Part shown: positions 9,401 to 17,041 of the stretch, one piece after another
How the letters are laid out: the number at the start of each line of letters is the position of its first letter
How positions within the stretch are numbered: the stretch's first letter is position 1
DNA from: a virus
Direction: 5' to 3' (one strand)
Virus record (IMG/VR): IMGVR_UViG_3300032032_000001
Coordinates: 84,365-148,364 of that record
Length of the DNA: 64,000 nt
The notes under the pieces: generated by a model
Told to the model about the DNA's origin: nothing
Databases searched by the model: none
Seen by the model: the letters and a program-made list of their open reading frames with translations, nothing else
Position numbers and translations under genes: made by a program

Positions 9401-10791
9401 CTGAAGTAGAGGCAAATATCGGGCCTATTAGTCCTGATAACCCCCTTGCTTTCGGTATGTACTTGGCGTTCCTCAACACCTCAAACATCAACATCGCAGC
9501 ATTCGGTGTCGATGAGGTTACTGCGGATGCGCCACAGGGGACTGTTAAAGCATACGCTGAGGCACTTGACTTCTTACAGATGAAGGAAGTCTACGCTCTT
9601 GCTCCTCTCACGCATGACATGGAAGTGTTCAAGGTGTTCAACCAACACGTGAACGACATGTCGGCACCTACGGGCAAGAAAGAGCGGATGGTGCTTTGCT
9701 GTCCAGAGCTTCCTTCTGAGAAGCCCTCGATCCTAGCCTTCTCCTCAACGGACTTCGAGATTAGTCCAGAGGGTGGCGGAAAGTGGAGACTAACTGACGC
9801 GAATGGTGGAAACATCATGCTGGCTCTAAATGAGTCCACTGTTAAGGATGCTAACGGAAACCCGCTCGACCTGAGCGTTGGCGACTCGTTGCTCCCTGAG
9901 CAGGATGTTTATATCGACCGTGAGGGAGATCCCTACCGATACCTGATCACCGCACTTCCCGCTGCCGATGCCGTAATCATCGAGCCTGCGAATGATGTGT
10001 GGCGTCCAGGCGTCTACGGCCCAGGAACGGGTGGCAACGCTGACGCGTATTACAACAACGCTAATCCTGAGGATTGGGCAGCTACTGGAGAAGGTGCTTC
10101 CATCTTCGTTAGACAGGCAGCTACTGATTTGTCTACCACTGGTGGCAAGCTCGCTACCTGTGAGACTCTCGCGGAGATTGCTGGCGGACCTACCGGGTTC
10201 CAGAACCGAAGACTCGTACTTGTTCTTCCAGACCAAGTTGGTGTTTCGATTGGTGGCCTTGAGTCCGCTGTGAACGGCTACTACTTATGTGGTGCCATCG
10301 CTGCAATGATTGGTCAGCAGAATCCATCACAACCGTTTACCAACCTGCCTATGGTTGGGTTTACGCGCCCGATTGGATCCAATGACTTGTTCAGCGAAAA
10401 CGCTATGTCCACGGCTGCTGCTGGTGGGATTTACTGGGTTATTCAGGACAATCCTGGCGGAGCGCTGGTGTCAAGGCACCAATTAACAACGGACCTCACT
10501 TCTATTAAGACTAGAGAAATGTCTATTCTTAAGGCTGTGGATTACGTTGCTAAATTAATGAGAGGACAGGTTAAGCGATTTATCGGTCGCAATAACATCA
10601 CTAAGCAGCTTCTCGAAGCCATCTCTTTGGGGATGCAGGGATCGCTCGCTAGTGTAACTGGTTCGGTTGTAGCTGAGGCCACTCTTGATTCTTTGACTCA
10701 AGACTCGGACCAGCCGGATACAATTAGAGCGGAAGTGACCTTGGTTCCGTTCTATCCCGCAAACTACATCAAGATCACTATTTACGTGTAA
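6439..10791 (+). CDS. Giant contractile tail sheath protein
   Basis: 1450 residues, preceded by AGGAG. The N-terminus (RPGVEIAQEI) and C-terminus (STAAAGGIYWV, RHQLTTDLTSIKTREMS, AVDYVAKLMRGQVKRFIGR) match contractile-phage sheath proteins, whose N- and C-terminal arms mesh neighbouring subunits. The conserved C-terminal region begins near residue 1050. Usual sheaths are about 400-750 residues, so this one is roughly two to three times larger. Between about residues 320 and 830 lies Gly/Ala/Asp-rich sequence with several related beta-alpha-beta units resembling the flagellin/FliD hook-IN type (near 333, 481 and 646, and one near 77). These would probably decorate the outside of the tail. No frameshift is seen. 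Confidence 0.9.
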   Translation: MATLTRPGVEIAQEITAGAPTILTPTLVPCLVGPCFQIVSPLTEDGALNTGAIVSVAALVQSDQPLPAALSLSGRSMQIKVNNGQVQTINFPVTINGEAIDHALTVNTINKQLTGAVAEIVGDKLNIRTNSKGSSQSIELINIADPNVEAYSLLEINQLVGVVVTGQSQYTNISYTVPYSSFPSPMASVDEVVITDENTKMYRYFGGTLREFSEDSAINTNAYAWNVMQVADHTVASAHSPAFGDSKSWMFGKVKAGSKTDTMQHLGSDAYLEFPLCHDVAPDGGSLGVMTQWPDPRGKNKIVLHAKGMSDYTSSGILSSMGTAASLGNAGNNLSLTMSHNAGLGDGATVVYTPGTGLEVTVSDDTTFATLAAAIAASPSLADASGEMSVTLESDVDDPAVATVRNFTAGNPAGAPWNNANTCSLNLSYGSDPVDFSIDAPVAEGCGQGEANNENLSQAHVCGAVPIGGGDTATDLGIAGETISVSIDGGAAVSHTFIGGDPVIGGLNTALTGVGTATQVGYALSNDIGETFQPIRITSVSDNGHDSTIEISADNALVIQRLFSGSASGSGSAAPAAQTAALNEDRGGLLTSAAYNAVTGQNESVNQRALVPGSVTIQIDGAVAIGCIAGIGDDTCNATAGNAAATVNIEVDGGATSFDVNMPAGGWPGDPGAAAAAMQAGIVAAGGGLDSQICASEHAGTVVISRFSGNVGDSIAILSTGDADLAAYFANTDVTSTCEATSITLRDSGASPAFRVECTAASTGSQIGVAGTLDEWVMGGAEADNTGRAATQINYSSGDINFAFAGDDFAGAYADAHPITMKLGAAPSATVTYNRSWANTVQAAKQGYTGKLHHGQSNRTILSDFVSHDGNVLGRVSAIEDFAAGGATFSGAQVVLSEFALDNKQLSNKWYMTADGVVAGSVDNPRVEPEASGNDLEQIYTLKHALNRDSSGVAISGGADIYVDYSALRRDVTGSAADPGLLVFNSIAEVEANIGPISPDNPLAFGMYLAFLNTSNINIAAFGVDEVTADAPQGTVKAYAEALDFLQMKEVYALAPLTHDMEVFKVFNQHVNDMSAPTGKKERMVLCCPELPSEKPSILAFSSTDFEISPEGGGKWRLTDANGGNIMLALNESTVKDANGNPLDLSVGDSLLPEQDVYIDREGDPYRYLITALPAADAVIIEPANDVWRPGVYGPGTGGNADAYYNNANPEDWAATGEGASIFVRQAATDLSTTGGKLATCETLAEIAGGPTGFQNRRLVLVLPDQVGVSIGGLESAVNGYYLCGAIAAMIGQQNPSQPFTNLPMVGFTRPIGSNDLFSENAMSTAAAGGIYWVIQDNPGGALVSRHQLTTDLTSIKTREMSILKAVDYVAKLMRGQVKRFIGRNNITKQLLEAISLGMQGSLASVTGSVVAEATLDSLTQDSDQPDTIRAEVTLVPFYPANYIKITIYV

Positions 10792-10818
10792 TAAAGCCCA
10801 CGTTTAAGGAGAAAGAAA

Positions 10819-11076
10819 ATGGCAAGTAAAGCTTTTGGATCGCAAAAAAGACCCGCTGGTAAAGAGTTTCGTGACGGAACTGTCGGAGAGGCCCTTGACG
10901 AAGTGTACAAGGACGTTGACGCCGGATTCGCTAACCTGGAACAGCCACTCATCGCTGACTCCGCTGAAGTAGGCGGTAACGAGGCAGCAAACGAGGCTAG
11001 CATTATTGCTCACGCAGCAAAGATTAACGAGATCCTCGTTGCCCTTAAGGCGGCTGGAATCGTTGCAGAAGCGTAA
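10819..11076 (+). CDS. Small protein between sheath and tube genes
   Basis: 85 residues with a strong AAGGAGAAAG site. Short basic N-terminus (SKAFGSQKRPAGKEF) then Ala/Glu-rich helices. It lies between the sheath and the putative tube gene; possibly a virion or tail assembly accessory. Unknown family. Confidence 0.65.
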   Translation: MASKAFGSQKRPAGKEFRDGTVGEALDEVYKDVDAGFANLEQPLIADSAEVGGNEAANEASIIAHAAKINEILVALKAAGIVAEA

Positions 11077-11110
11077 GCTCACCACGGAACCACCTGATAA
11101 GGAGTAATTC

Positions 11111-11875
11111 ATGCCCGGTTTAGAAAATTGGTCACCATATAAGACCCACGTACAGGGTGGTCTGCGAGAAGGTAACTTCCTAAACGGGCAGTTCATCCTC
11201 ATCTGCGCGGGACCACCGTTCTTTAGTCAGCTCGCCCTTGGGTCTGGAGACTCTGATCTGTCGAATACCATCGTGTATCCGATTGGTTTGACCCAGAACA
11301 TCGCGCTGTCTCAGAACAAAGCCATCAGTCGAATCTTTGAGATTGGTTCGGACCGAAGCTACTTCATCTCTGGCCGAAGCGTTGGACAGTTGTCCCTCGG
11401 CAGAGTTGTGTATCACGGACCTTCCCTTCTTCGCTGCTTGTACGCATACTATGACACCACTAATGGTGACGTTGATGAGTACAAGATCCGTCCTTTGATG
11501 GAGACAGCAGGTTTGGGAATCAACCCCTTCTCCACCGAAGGCGCTGATAGTGTTAGTTCGGGACTTCACTCTGTGAAGATTCCCCCAGGTTACGACAACA
11601 TGTTCTTGAACTTGGCGTCGGATCTGTTCAGCCAGCCTCTTGGCATCTTGCTTATCTTCAAAGATAACGAAGAGAACAACATCGCAACGGTCTATCTTGA
11701 CCAGTGTTATGTGCCACAGCACTCTCTTGCTGTTGACGCACAGGGCCTCCTTATTCAGGAGTCTGTGGGTATTCAGTATGAGAAGATGGTTCCAATTAAG
11801 CTCGCGCAGCTTAACTTGATCCAAGGCATTCTGGCAGACGACACCGGCGGATTCACTAGCGAATCACAGGTGTAA
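11111..11875 (+). CDS. Putative tail tube protein
   Basis: 254 residues, start preceded by AAGGAG. Sheath and tube genes are normally adjacent in contractile phages, and this is the first sizeable protein after the sheath. The mixed beta sequence (RIFEIGSDRSYFISGRSVG, LGRVVYHGPSLLRC) resembles uncharacterised tube-like proteins of large phages, where a beta sandwich forms hexameric rings. The C-terminal TGGFTSESQV is flexible. Assignment by position and style. Confidence 0.65.
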   Translation: MPGLENWSPYKTHVQGGLREGNFLNGQFILICAGPPFFSQLALGSGDSDLSNTIVYPIGLTQNIALSQNKAISRIFEIGSDRSYFISGRSVGQLSLGRVVYHGPSLLRCLYAYYDTTNGDVDEYKIRPLMETAGLGINPFSTEGADSVSSGLHSVKIPPGYDNMFLNLASDLFSQPLGILLIFKDNEENNIATVYLDQCYVPQHSLAVDAQGLLIQESVGIQYEKMVPIKLAQLNLIQGILADDTGGFTSESQV

Positions 11876-11876
11876 T

Positions 11877-12185
11877 ATGCCTCCTTGGTCAGAACTTGCC
11901 ACAGTACTCTTCCTTGCTGGCGTAATTACTTACGGCGTAACGGAAATTTTCAAAATTGCTTGCCGTAAGTGGGTGGGTACTGATGTTAACAGTGCGGACC
12001 CCGTGTGGTGGCAAGTTGCGTTCCGAGTTATCCCAATCGCAGTCGGGACCCTTGTAGGTTGGCGCTTCTATATGGAGCAGCCAATTTGGGGTCTATCGGT
12101 AGGCTGCTCAGCCGGAGTTTTAGCGGCACTTATTTATAAGAAAGCCAAAGAGATGATAGGTGCAATAAGGAGCCCCCAAAAATGA
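11877..12185 (+). CDS. Membrane protein, holin-like candidate
   Basis: 102 residues with three likely membrane segments (about 7-25, 45-62 and 70-88) and a short charged C-terminal tail. Size and topology fit a holin, but nothing specific identifies one, and no endolysin is adjacent (it is at 47.2 kb). The start follows the tube stop by one base and the stop overlaps the next gene, so it belongs to the structural operon. Confidence 0.6.
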   Translation: MPPWSELATVLFLAGVITYGVTEIFKIACRKWVGTDVNSADPVWWQVAFRVIPIAVGTLVGWRFYMEQPIWGLSVGCSAGVLAALIYKKAKEMIGAIRSPQK

Positions 12186-13237
12186 TTCCTTTAGACAAAG
12201 AAGCCACAAAGCAACATCTCATTAGCTTGCTGACAAAAACTTCTGAGGCTGAACGGGTTAATATGCCCGCCAAGTTAGTACAGACACGAACCCGCGCAAA
12301 GTTTGACGTACCACACGCTAAGTTTATTAAACGTGTGAAACGGGATATGCGTAAGGCTAATCGCGGTGGCGGTGGGGGCGGAATTGTTCGCACCCATAGG
12401 TCTGGTCCTGACAAGCCCAAAAGCACCACATTCGATGTTGCGGGTGGGCAGGCCAAGGCTAAACATGTTGGCGTAGATCACTACCAAGCACCGGCTAAGC
12501 TAATCCAGGCTAGGCCTAAGCCTAAATTTGGGCCTTTGTTTGGTGGTCCTGGGTCCATGGCTCAGAAGAAGCTCGAAGATGGAGCAGCAGCCAAGAGGCG
12601 AAAAGCAAACACAAAGAGCGATCTCCAGAGAAAGCTTTTCGGTGTTGCGTCTCTTAAGCGTGGGTGGGCCCCTGGAGACCAGTCCAACATGACTGGTATG
12701 CAGAAAGACTACTTGGCTAGAAATAAAGGAAACTTGTCTTCATCTTTGGATGAGCAAGGAAACTTTCTTAGGCCCGGAGCTAAAAAGCTTGAAAGCCCTG
12801 TGAAGGCCCTGGCCGCAGCCAAGACCCCTGTGTCTACGCCCAAACCAAAGGCGGAGGCTACTAAGCCAGCCGCTAAGCCCGACCGGTTCGCTGGACGCCC
12901 AAAAACAACTCCTGACGGTAAACCCATCCAATACATCGACATCAAAGAGCCGATGGTTATCAAGGGCAAGGCACCAGCGAGTAAACCAGCGTACGCGCCA
13001 CCTAAATCATTGGTTGGTGCAAACTACGCGTCTCGTAAGAAGTTTATTGAGCATCACGGCGGTAATGCTGCTGACAGGAAGACGTGGAACCCTACGGTTC
13101 GTTCGGCAATGAACAAGTGGTACGGAGACCTTAAGTCTAGAAGAGCTGCCGCAAAGAGCAAGCCACCTGTTCAACACATCACTATGCCCACTATGCATAT
13201 CAAGGGACGGGCTCCTGCCAAGGTTGCCCAGAAATAA
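12182..13237 (+). CDS. Large basic low-complexity virion-cluster protein
   Basis: 351 residues, very rich in Lys, Arg, Ala, Pro and Gly, including a run of six Gly near residue 65 and many KPKP-like motifs. The motif PAKLVQTRTRAKFD returns as PAKLIQARPKPKFG about 80 residues later, an internal duplication. Phrases with MHIKGRAPAK and MVIKGKAPASK also repeat. Such composition fits an internal head protein or tape-associated DNA-binding protein. Function unknown. It overlaps the preceding membrane gene by four bases. Confidence 0.65.
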   Translation: MIPLDKEATKQHLISLLTKTSEAERVNMPAKLVQTRTRAKFDVPHAKFIKRVKRDMRKANRGGGGGGIVRTHRSGPDKPKSTTFDVAGGQAKAKHVGVDHYQAPAKLIQARPKPKFGPLFGGPGSMAQKKLEDGAAAKRRKANTKSDLQRKLFGVASLKRGWAPGDQSNMTGMQKDYLARNKGNLSSSLDEQGNFLRPGAKKLESPVKALAAAKTPVSTPKPKAEATKPAAKPDRFAGRPKTTPDGKPIQYIDIKEPMVIKGKAPASKPAYAPPKSLVGANYASRKKFIEHHGGNAADRKTWNPTVRSAMNKWYGDLKSRRAAAKSKPPVQHITMPTMHIKGRAPAKVAQK

Positions 13238-13249
13238 AGGACTATACTT

Positions 13250-13828
13250 ATGAACGTCTTTGAAAAATTCGCTGCTAAAAGATTCCTCACAGAGGCTTTG
13301 TTTTATAAGGTAGCGCAACTGCCCCCAGCACAGCAGAATGCCATCCGTGGCCGCGCAGCGAGCGCGTTTGCTGAGATGGACGCTATGCCGAAACCAAAGC
13401 CCCTGCCGCAGAACCCTAAGAAGACCACCACTTCAACGGGTACCATGAAGGTACCACCTATTGGCGGTCCGAAGCCTGGGAATCCACATGCGGCAACTCC
13501 GGCCATAAAGAGCCCTAACCAGCCCATTAAGCGCCCCGTTCCACAGAGCAACCCTAACGTTTTAGACACAGCGGCTAAGGGTCTTAAGAAGATCCCAAGT
13601 GCTATGGAAAGAATGAAGAGACGCCCAGCGAAAACCACTGTTATGCAGGGTTCCACCGGGGCAAATGTGAAGGGCGGATTTGCGTTTGATCGGAAGGCTG
13701 CCCAGGCGGACTACATTAAGAAGCGCGGTACGTACAGCAAGAACCCCAGCATGGATAGAACGATCCACTTCAGCCGAGCACGACGCGCCGCACTGAAGGC
13801 ACACCACGCGAAGCAACAAGGGCAGTAG
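13250..13828 (+). CDS. Basic Pro/Lys-rich virion-cluster protein
   Basis: 192 residues. An amphipathic N-terminus (MNVFEKFAAKRFLTEALFYKVA) precedes a Pro/Lys/Asn-rich disordered middle and a basic C-terminus with many Arg, Lys and His. The N-terminal helix may target or anchor the protein in the head. It ends the rightward structural operon; the next gene converges four bases away. No family is recognised. Confidence 0.6.
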   Translation: MNVFEKFAAKRFLTEALFYKVAQLPPAQQNAIRGRAASAFAEMDAMPKPKPLPQNPKKTTTSTGTMKVPPIGGPKPGNPHAATPAIKSPNQPIKRPVPQSNPNVLDTAAKGLKKIPSAMERMKRRPAKTTVMQGSTGANVKGGFAFDRKAAQADYIKKRGTYSKNPSMDRTIHFSRARRAALKAHHAKQQGQ

Positions 13829-13831
13829 GCT

Positions 13832-14257
13832 TTAGTCGGGAGTGTTTACCGCATAGGTAATTCCGACAGTCGTGCCTGTGGCGACCACAAACCCAACAGC
13901 GAACCAAAAAGCAGGGTGCTCATACCAAGCTGGCTTAGCCACCACGAGCGCTTCTTGGTGAAGCTGGAACAACTTATCGCCCCTCGTCTGCTCTGCCAGC
14001 AGGAGGGATGTGAGGCGCTTCTCACGGCTTTCCCACAGCTCTTTGTGGAAAGACAGCTCCAGCTTTAGCCTGGGAACGTCTATCTTCAGGCACCTCAGTC
14101 CATCAGCCGCAGCGTCCGTGGGCAATAAGACCCCGGAGCATGGCGATGTTACCGCAATTGGCACCGTACATTTGACCGGCGTTGGTTCTTGCGCACTCAC
14201 CTGTAGTGGTAGAAGAACCATAGCGGCACATAGATACGCTGATATGAGTCGTTTCAT
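13832..14257 (-). CDS. Secreted/anchored protein with signal peptide and C-terminal membrane helix
   Basis: 141 residues. Residues 1-22 form a signal peptide (MKRLISAYLCAAMVLLPLQ, then VSA-QE). Three Cys between 29 and 56 could form disulfides. A charged helical region follows, then a membrane helix near 115-135 and a short tail. It overlaps its upstream partner by four bases. The pair (one N-terminal membrane anchor with coiled coil, one exported protein) recalls spanin-type envelope disruption pairs, but this protein has no lipobox, so the assignment stays open. Confidence 0.6.
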   Translation of the reverse strand: MKRLISAYLCAAMVLLPLQVSAQEPTPVKCTVPIAVTSPCSGVLLPTDAAADGLRCLKIDVPRLKLELSFHKELWESREKRLTSLLLAEQTRGDKLFQLHQEALVVAKPAWYEHPAFWFAVGFVVATGTTVGITYAVNTPD

Positions 14258-14652
14258 TCGTCTTCCCCGTTCTTTTTCTTCCTTTTAAGAAGGAACTCGC
14301 TCCATTCGTTTGCAATAGCCACGGGCCCCTTGACCTCAGCGTTCTTTAGCTCATCTTCTTCGTCCTTTAGGACCTTGAGCTTTTCTTCGTGAGCCGCCCG
14401 TATCTTCTTTTCTTCTCTTCTAGACACGTCCCCGATCTCTGCGATCTCATCAGCGTGCTCCTTCTCTACTAGAGACACTTTTTTCTGAACCTTGAGAAGC
14501 TTCTTACTGGTCGCAGCTCGCTGCATAAAATACCAAACAGCCGCAACTAAAAAGAAGCCGCAGACCAACGCCCAGTGTGGAAGCTTCTTGATAGCCGCCC
14601 ACGCCTTAGAGAACGCCCCCTTTGTACTCAACCATATTGATGCCCATTGCAT
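14254..14652 (-). CDS. Membrane-anchored coiled-coil protein, inner-spanin-like
   Basis: 132 residues after GGAGG. One membrane helix near residues 28-44 (WALVCGFFLVAAVWYF) followed by a heptad-rich, highly charged coiled coil (about 50-105) and a basic end. This topology is shared by inner-membrane spanins (Rz) and other envelope-spanning phage proteins. It is translationally coupled to the exported protein that follows. Function is inferred from topology and pairing. Confidence 0.55.
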   Translation of the reverse strand: MQWASIWLSTKGAFSKAWAAIKKLPHWALVCGFFLVAAVWYFMQRAATSKKLLKVQKKVSLVEKEHADEIAEIGDVSRREEKKIRAAHEEKLKVLKDEEDELKNAEVKGPVAIANEWSEFLLKRKKKNGEDE

Positions 14653-14671
14653 AATTCCTCCTACTGATAGT

Positions 14672-14703
14672 TAAAAAAACGCGAACCCATGGGGGGAACG
14701 CGC
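14672..14703 (-). terminator. Intrinsic terminator after the DUF1257 operon
   Basis: On the minus strand a CGCG/CGCG-based stem with a C-rich/G-rich inner part is followed by seven T. It lies directly after the stop of the DUF1257 gene and closes the 14.7-19.5 kb operon. Confidence 0.7.
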
Positions 14704-14715
14704 TTTTGTTATATA

Positions 14716-15138
14716 TTAACCTTTTGCTAAGACAAGTAGCTTTCCATCTTCTTCTTTAACCTTTGCAACCAAACCCTGCCTCTTTAAAGCCTTTTGCGCC
14801 TTTAGAGCAGAGTACCACTGGTTTACCGATTTCGAGAAGCTATTGGTTGCTCCGGTCTTAGCCACAAGTCCTCCGACATCGTCTGAGTCATCTACGTGGA
14901 TGCCGTAGGTGCCATCATCGTTCTTCGCGAAGCCGAACCCGGAGTACCCTCCGTGGAACTCTTGCTTCACGAGTATTTCTACTTCGGACTTGTGTGATGT
15001 GTAGTACCCTTGGAGGGTGATGGTCTTTCCCTCTTCAGCCACCACGATCATATCGTCGGGGACCCCTAGCTTTTTCAAGGCAGAAAGGACCGTCTTTTTA
15101 TCCTTCATGCAGGACTTGCATGTTACCAAGTGTGACAT
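14716..15138 (-). CDS. DUF1257 (Ycf35-like) protein
   Basis: 140 residues starting MSHL, with the features of the DUF1257/Ycf35 family: the N-terminal MSH followed by a Cys pair region (CKSCMKD), a 'one helix then LGVPDD' segment, a central Gly/Phe strand region (GYSGFGF) and a C-terminal helix ending in a basic strand. Ycf35 proteins are conserved in cyanobacteria and many bacteria; their biochemical role is unknown. In bacteria they often occur with DUF2997 and an AAA+ ATPase, and both are present in this operon, which supports the call. Confidence 0.7.
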   Translation of the reverse strand: MSHLVTCKSCMKDKKTVLSALKKLGVPDDMIVVAEEGKTITLQGYYTSHKSEVEILVKQEFHGGYSGFGFAKNDDGTYGIHVDDSDDVGGLVAKTGATNSFSKSVNQWYSALKAQKALKRQGLVAKVKEEDGKLLVLAKG

Positions 15139-15140
15139 TG

Positions 15141-15719
15141 TTACTCCTTCAGTGCTCTCATGAGTCCTAAACTGACGCCTCTAGTCGGGAACCCCGCTAT
15201 GGTAGCGGTATCCCCATCTATGTGTACTTCTACATCTGGGATGTCGTCTAGGGACTCTTTTGAGATACGGTTTGTGATGAATACTAGCTCTTGATTTGTC
15301 GAGCCCCTCAAGGGCTCATTACATGCCAGATCCCTTCTGTAAGGACCGGCCACAATTAAGTCGAAAAACCTAGAACCATCAGCATCCCAAAAGGGCTTCT
15401 TTTTCAGATCTTCGTACGTAATACCTGTGAACATAATTACTGACATATCTGGGTGGCAGAGTCGTACCCTTTCGAGTATCGTCATAATAGGGCTCCACTG
15501 CTCTGTTGGCTCCCCACCGCTTATGGTGATTCCGTCAGGATCCCCACTAACGAGGTCTTCGTAGACCTTGTGCCAAGGCGTGACTGTACCCTTCTCCGCG
15601 CTCCAGGTATGCGAATTAAAGCACCCAGGGCATCCTATAGTACACCCCTGGACATGTAGAACATTTCTACGCCCAGGGCCGTTAACGTAACTATTTTTGG
15701 TTACCTTTGAGATCCTCAT
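15141..15719 (-). CDS. Small radical-SAM activating enzyme (NrdG/PflA-like)
   Basis: 192 residues. The motif GCTIGCPGCFN near residues 25-35 supplies the CxxxCxxC cysteines of a radical-SAM 4Fe-4S cluster, and TISGGEPTEQW near 68-78 is the SAM-binding GGE motif. Length matches NrdG-type activases, which generate a glycyl radical in a partner. No class III ribonucleotide reductase is seen in the window; the one reductase is class II, which needs no activase. The partner is therefore unknown, and the DUF1257/AAA+ neighbours are candidates. It overlaps the previous gene by four bases. Confidence 0.8.
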   Translation of the reverse strand: MRISKVTKNSYVNGPGRRNVLHVQGCTIGCPGCFNSHTWSAEKGTVTPWHKVYEDLVSGDPDGITISGGEPTEQWSPIMTILERVRLCHPDMSVIMFTGITYEDLKKKPFWDADGSRFFDLIVAGPYRRDLACNEPLRGSTNQELVFITNRISKESLDDIPDVEVHIDGDTATIAGFPTRGVSLGLMRALKE

Positions 15720-16018
15720 TCGGCACCATCATCTTCATGAACTGCGTCTGGATCAAAGTCATCCCACATCGCCCAGTTTTGTAGAACCGGACCATCAACG
15801 TCCGCGTTGGAACACGCCTCTGTGGAGAATGGGTACACGTCAATAGATAAGCCCTCGCTGTTAATGAGGATTCCTATATCGGCTTCGCTAGTCCCACTGG
15901 GGTCCTTGACACGAATCCATACACGATTATCTGCGTGTTCTTTAACGAGAGTGTATTCAAACACACTGTTCTGCGTTAAGGCAGGAACGTTCGGACATCC
16001 TGACGGGAGGTCCTTCAT
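15716..16018 (-). CDS. Acidic unknown protein in the AAA+/DUF operon
   Basis: 100 residues, acidic (C-terminus DPDAVHEDDGAE), likely a small beta-rich domain (SVFEYTLVKEHADNRVWIRV). It overlaps both neighbours by four bases (DUF2997 upstream, radical-SAM downstream), so it is clearly part of the operon. No known family. It may be a subunit or adaptor for the neighbouring enzymes. Confidence 0.65.
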   Translation of the reverse strand: MKDLPSGCPNVPALTQNSVFEYTLVKEHADNRVWIRVKDPSGTSEADIGILINSEGLSIDVYPFSTEACSNADVDGPVLQNWAMWDDFDPDAVHEDDGAE

Positions 16019-16197
16019 GTCTTTAGACTTTCGGAGTCAGTTTCATAGAACTCCGGCTTGATTTCTTCTTTTACAACTTCTCCGCCAAGAGCCTTGATAA
16101 CGGCGTCAGTGTACTGCTTACAGCCACCGCCTTTGATCCCGTTTACCTCGGTCTCGACAGACCCATCCTCATGGATGGTTACTCGCACTTCAACCAT
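16015..16197 (-). CDS. DUF2997 family protein
   Basis: 60 residues from the ATG at 16197, preceded by GGAGGTATTACA. The core VRVTIHEDGSVETEV followed by NGIKGGGCKQYTDAV is the hallmark of DUF2997: a short beta hairpin with I-x-x-D/N-G, a conserved Gly-Gly-x-Cys and a C-terminal helix. In bacteria and cyanobacteria such proteins sit next to DUF1257 and AAA+ genes, as here. The biochemical function is not established. The conserved Cys may be functionally important. Confidence 0.75.
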   Translation of the reverse strand: MVEVRVTIHEDGSVETEVNGIKGGGCKQYTDAVIKALGGEVVKEEIKPEFYETDSESLKT

Positions 16198-17041
16198 TGT
16201 AATACCTCCAGTATTTAGTGAAATTTTTCTCAATTTGTTCCGCTGCTTCAATATGCCCAGGACCAAGCGAGACCCCGTCGGGATCCCTCAAATATGACCC
16301 AGCCTGTTCGAGTATATTACTTGATAATAATACCCGCATTAACTCAAACCCACGGGAGAACCCCCGCTGGCTGAACAAGAACCCGCACGATTTACTGTTG
16401 GGTGGGCACACCATCGATCTGAATATATTGAATCTAACTCTTAGGTAGGCGAGAGACCCGTATTCATTTCTGGTCTTCTCGCGCTCGGTCCTTATCCGGA
16501 CAGAGCATAATCTGTTGATTGTTCCCTCAAGCGCTGAAGAAGGCTTAGGGACTAAATCTCGTACAGGAACCCTTAACTGGTTTACGACCAGGATTAAGGC
16601 TCCTCTTTTTAACGCTTCCTCTCTTAGAAAACTAAGGCCGTGGTATGCAGCCTTCCTCTCGGCGAAGGGGACACGTTCATCAACACCTAAGCGCTGATCG
16701 CACAGCGGCTCTGTGGAGGACAGGGAGTCTATAGTTATCACCATGGCCCCCTCATCAAGAAGGGTGTAAGCCGATTCTATAGCAGACTCCATGCTGTTTG
16801 GGATGACGGCTATTAGGTCCTTTGGACCAGCAGCCTGTATATACCCAGAGCTAGGGAAAGCCTCCGTATGGATAAGGGCGGTCGGGAGGCCCCCAACGGA
16901 GGCCTCCCTCATCACACTGAAACACAACGTAGATTTACCACTAGCGTCCTCCCCGATAACTTCACAGATACCGGGTGGTATTCCTCCAAGGAGCGCTTCA
17001 TCTAGTTGATAGATGCCAGTGCGATGCCGCCCATAACTCAA
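16190..17041 (-). CDS. RecA-fold recombinase-like ATPase
   Basis: 283 residues. N-terminal TGIYQLDEALLGGIPPG and Walker A GEDASGKST (about residues 29-37) match the RecA/RadB/KaiC core, and a Walker B-like VITIDSLSS follows near 100. ILVVNQLRVP (about 150) corresponds to the RecA motif with the sensor Asn-Gln. It is shorter than bacterial RecA (about 350) and lacks its C-terminal domain. Many large phages carry such UvsX/Sak4-like proteins for recombination and replication; this one is embedded with AAA+ and ParB genes and overlaps both neighbours. Confidence 0.8.
   Translation of the reverse strand: MSYGRHRTGIYQLDEALLGGIPPGICEVIGEDASGKSTLCFSVMREASVGGLPTALIHTEAFPSSGYIQAAGPKDLIAVIPNSMESAIESAYTLLDEGAMVITIDSLSSTEPLCDQRLGVDERVPFAERKAAYHGLSFLREEALKRGALILVVNQLRVPVRDLVPKPSSALEGTINRLCSVRIRTEREKTRNEYGSLAYLRVRFNIFRSMVCPPNSKSCGFLFSQRGFSRGFELMRVLLSSNILEQAGSYLRDPDGVSLGPGHIEAAEQIEKNFTKYWRYYNG

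Noticed and set aside
13832-14652. Firm call of a spanin pair
   Set aside because: Topology is suggestive, but the exported partner lacks a lipobox and instead has a C-terminal membrane helix, so the label is kept as only a possibility.
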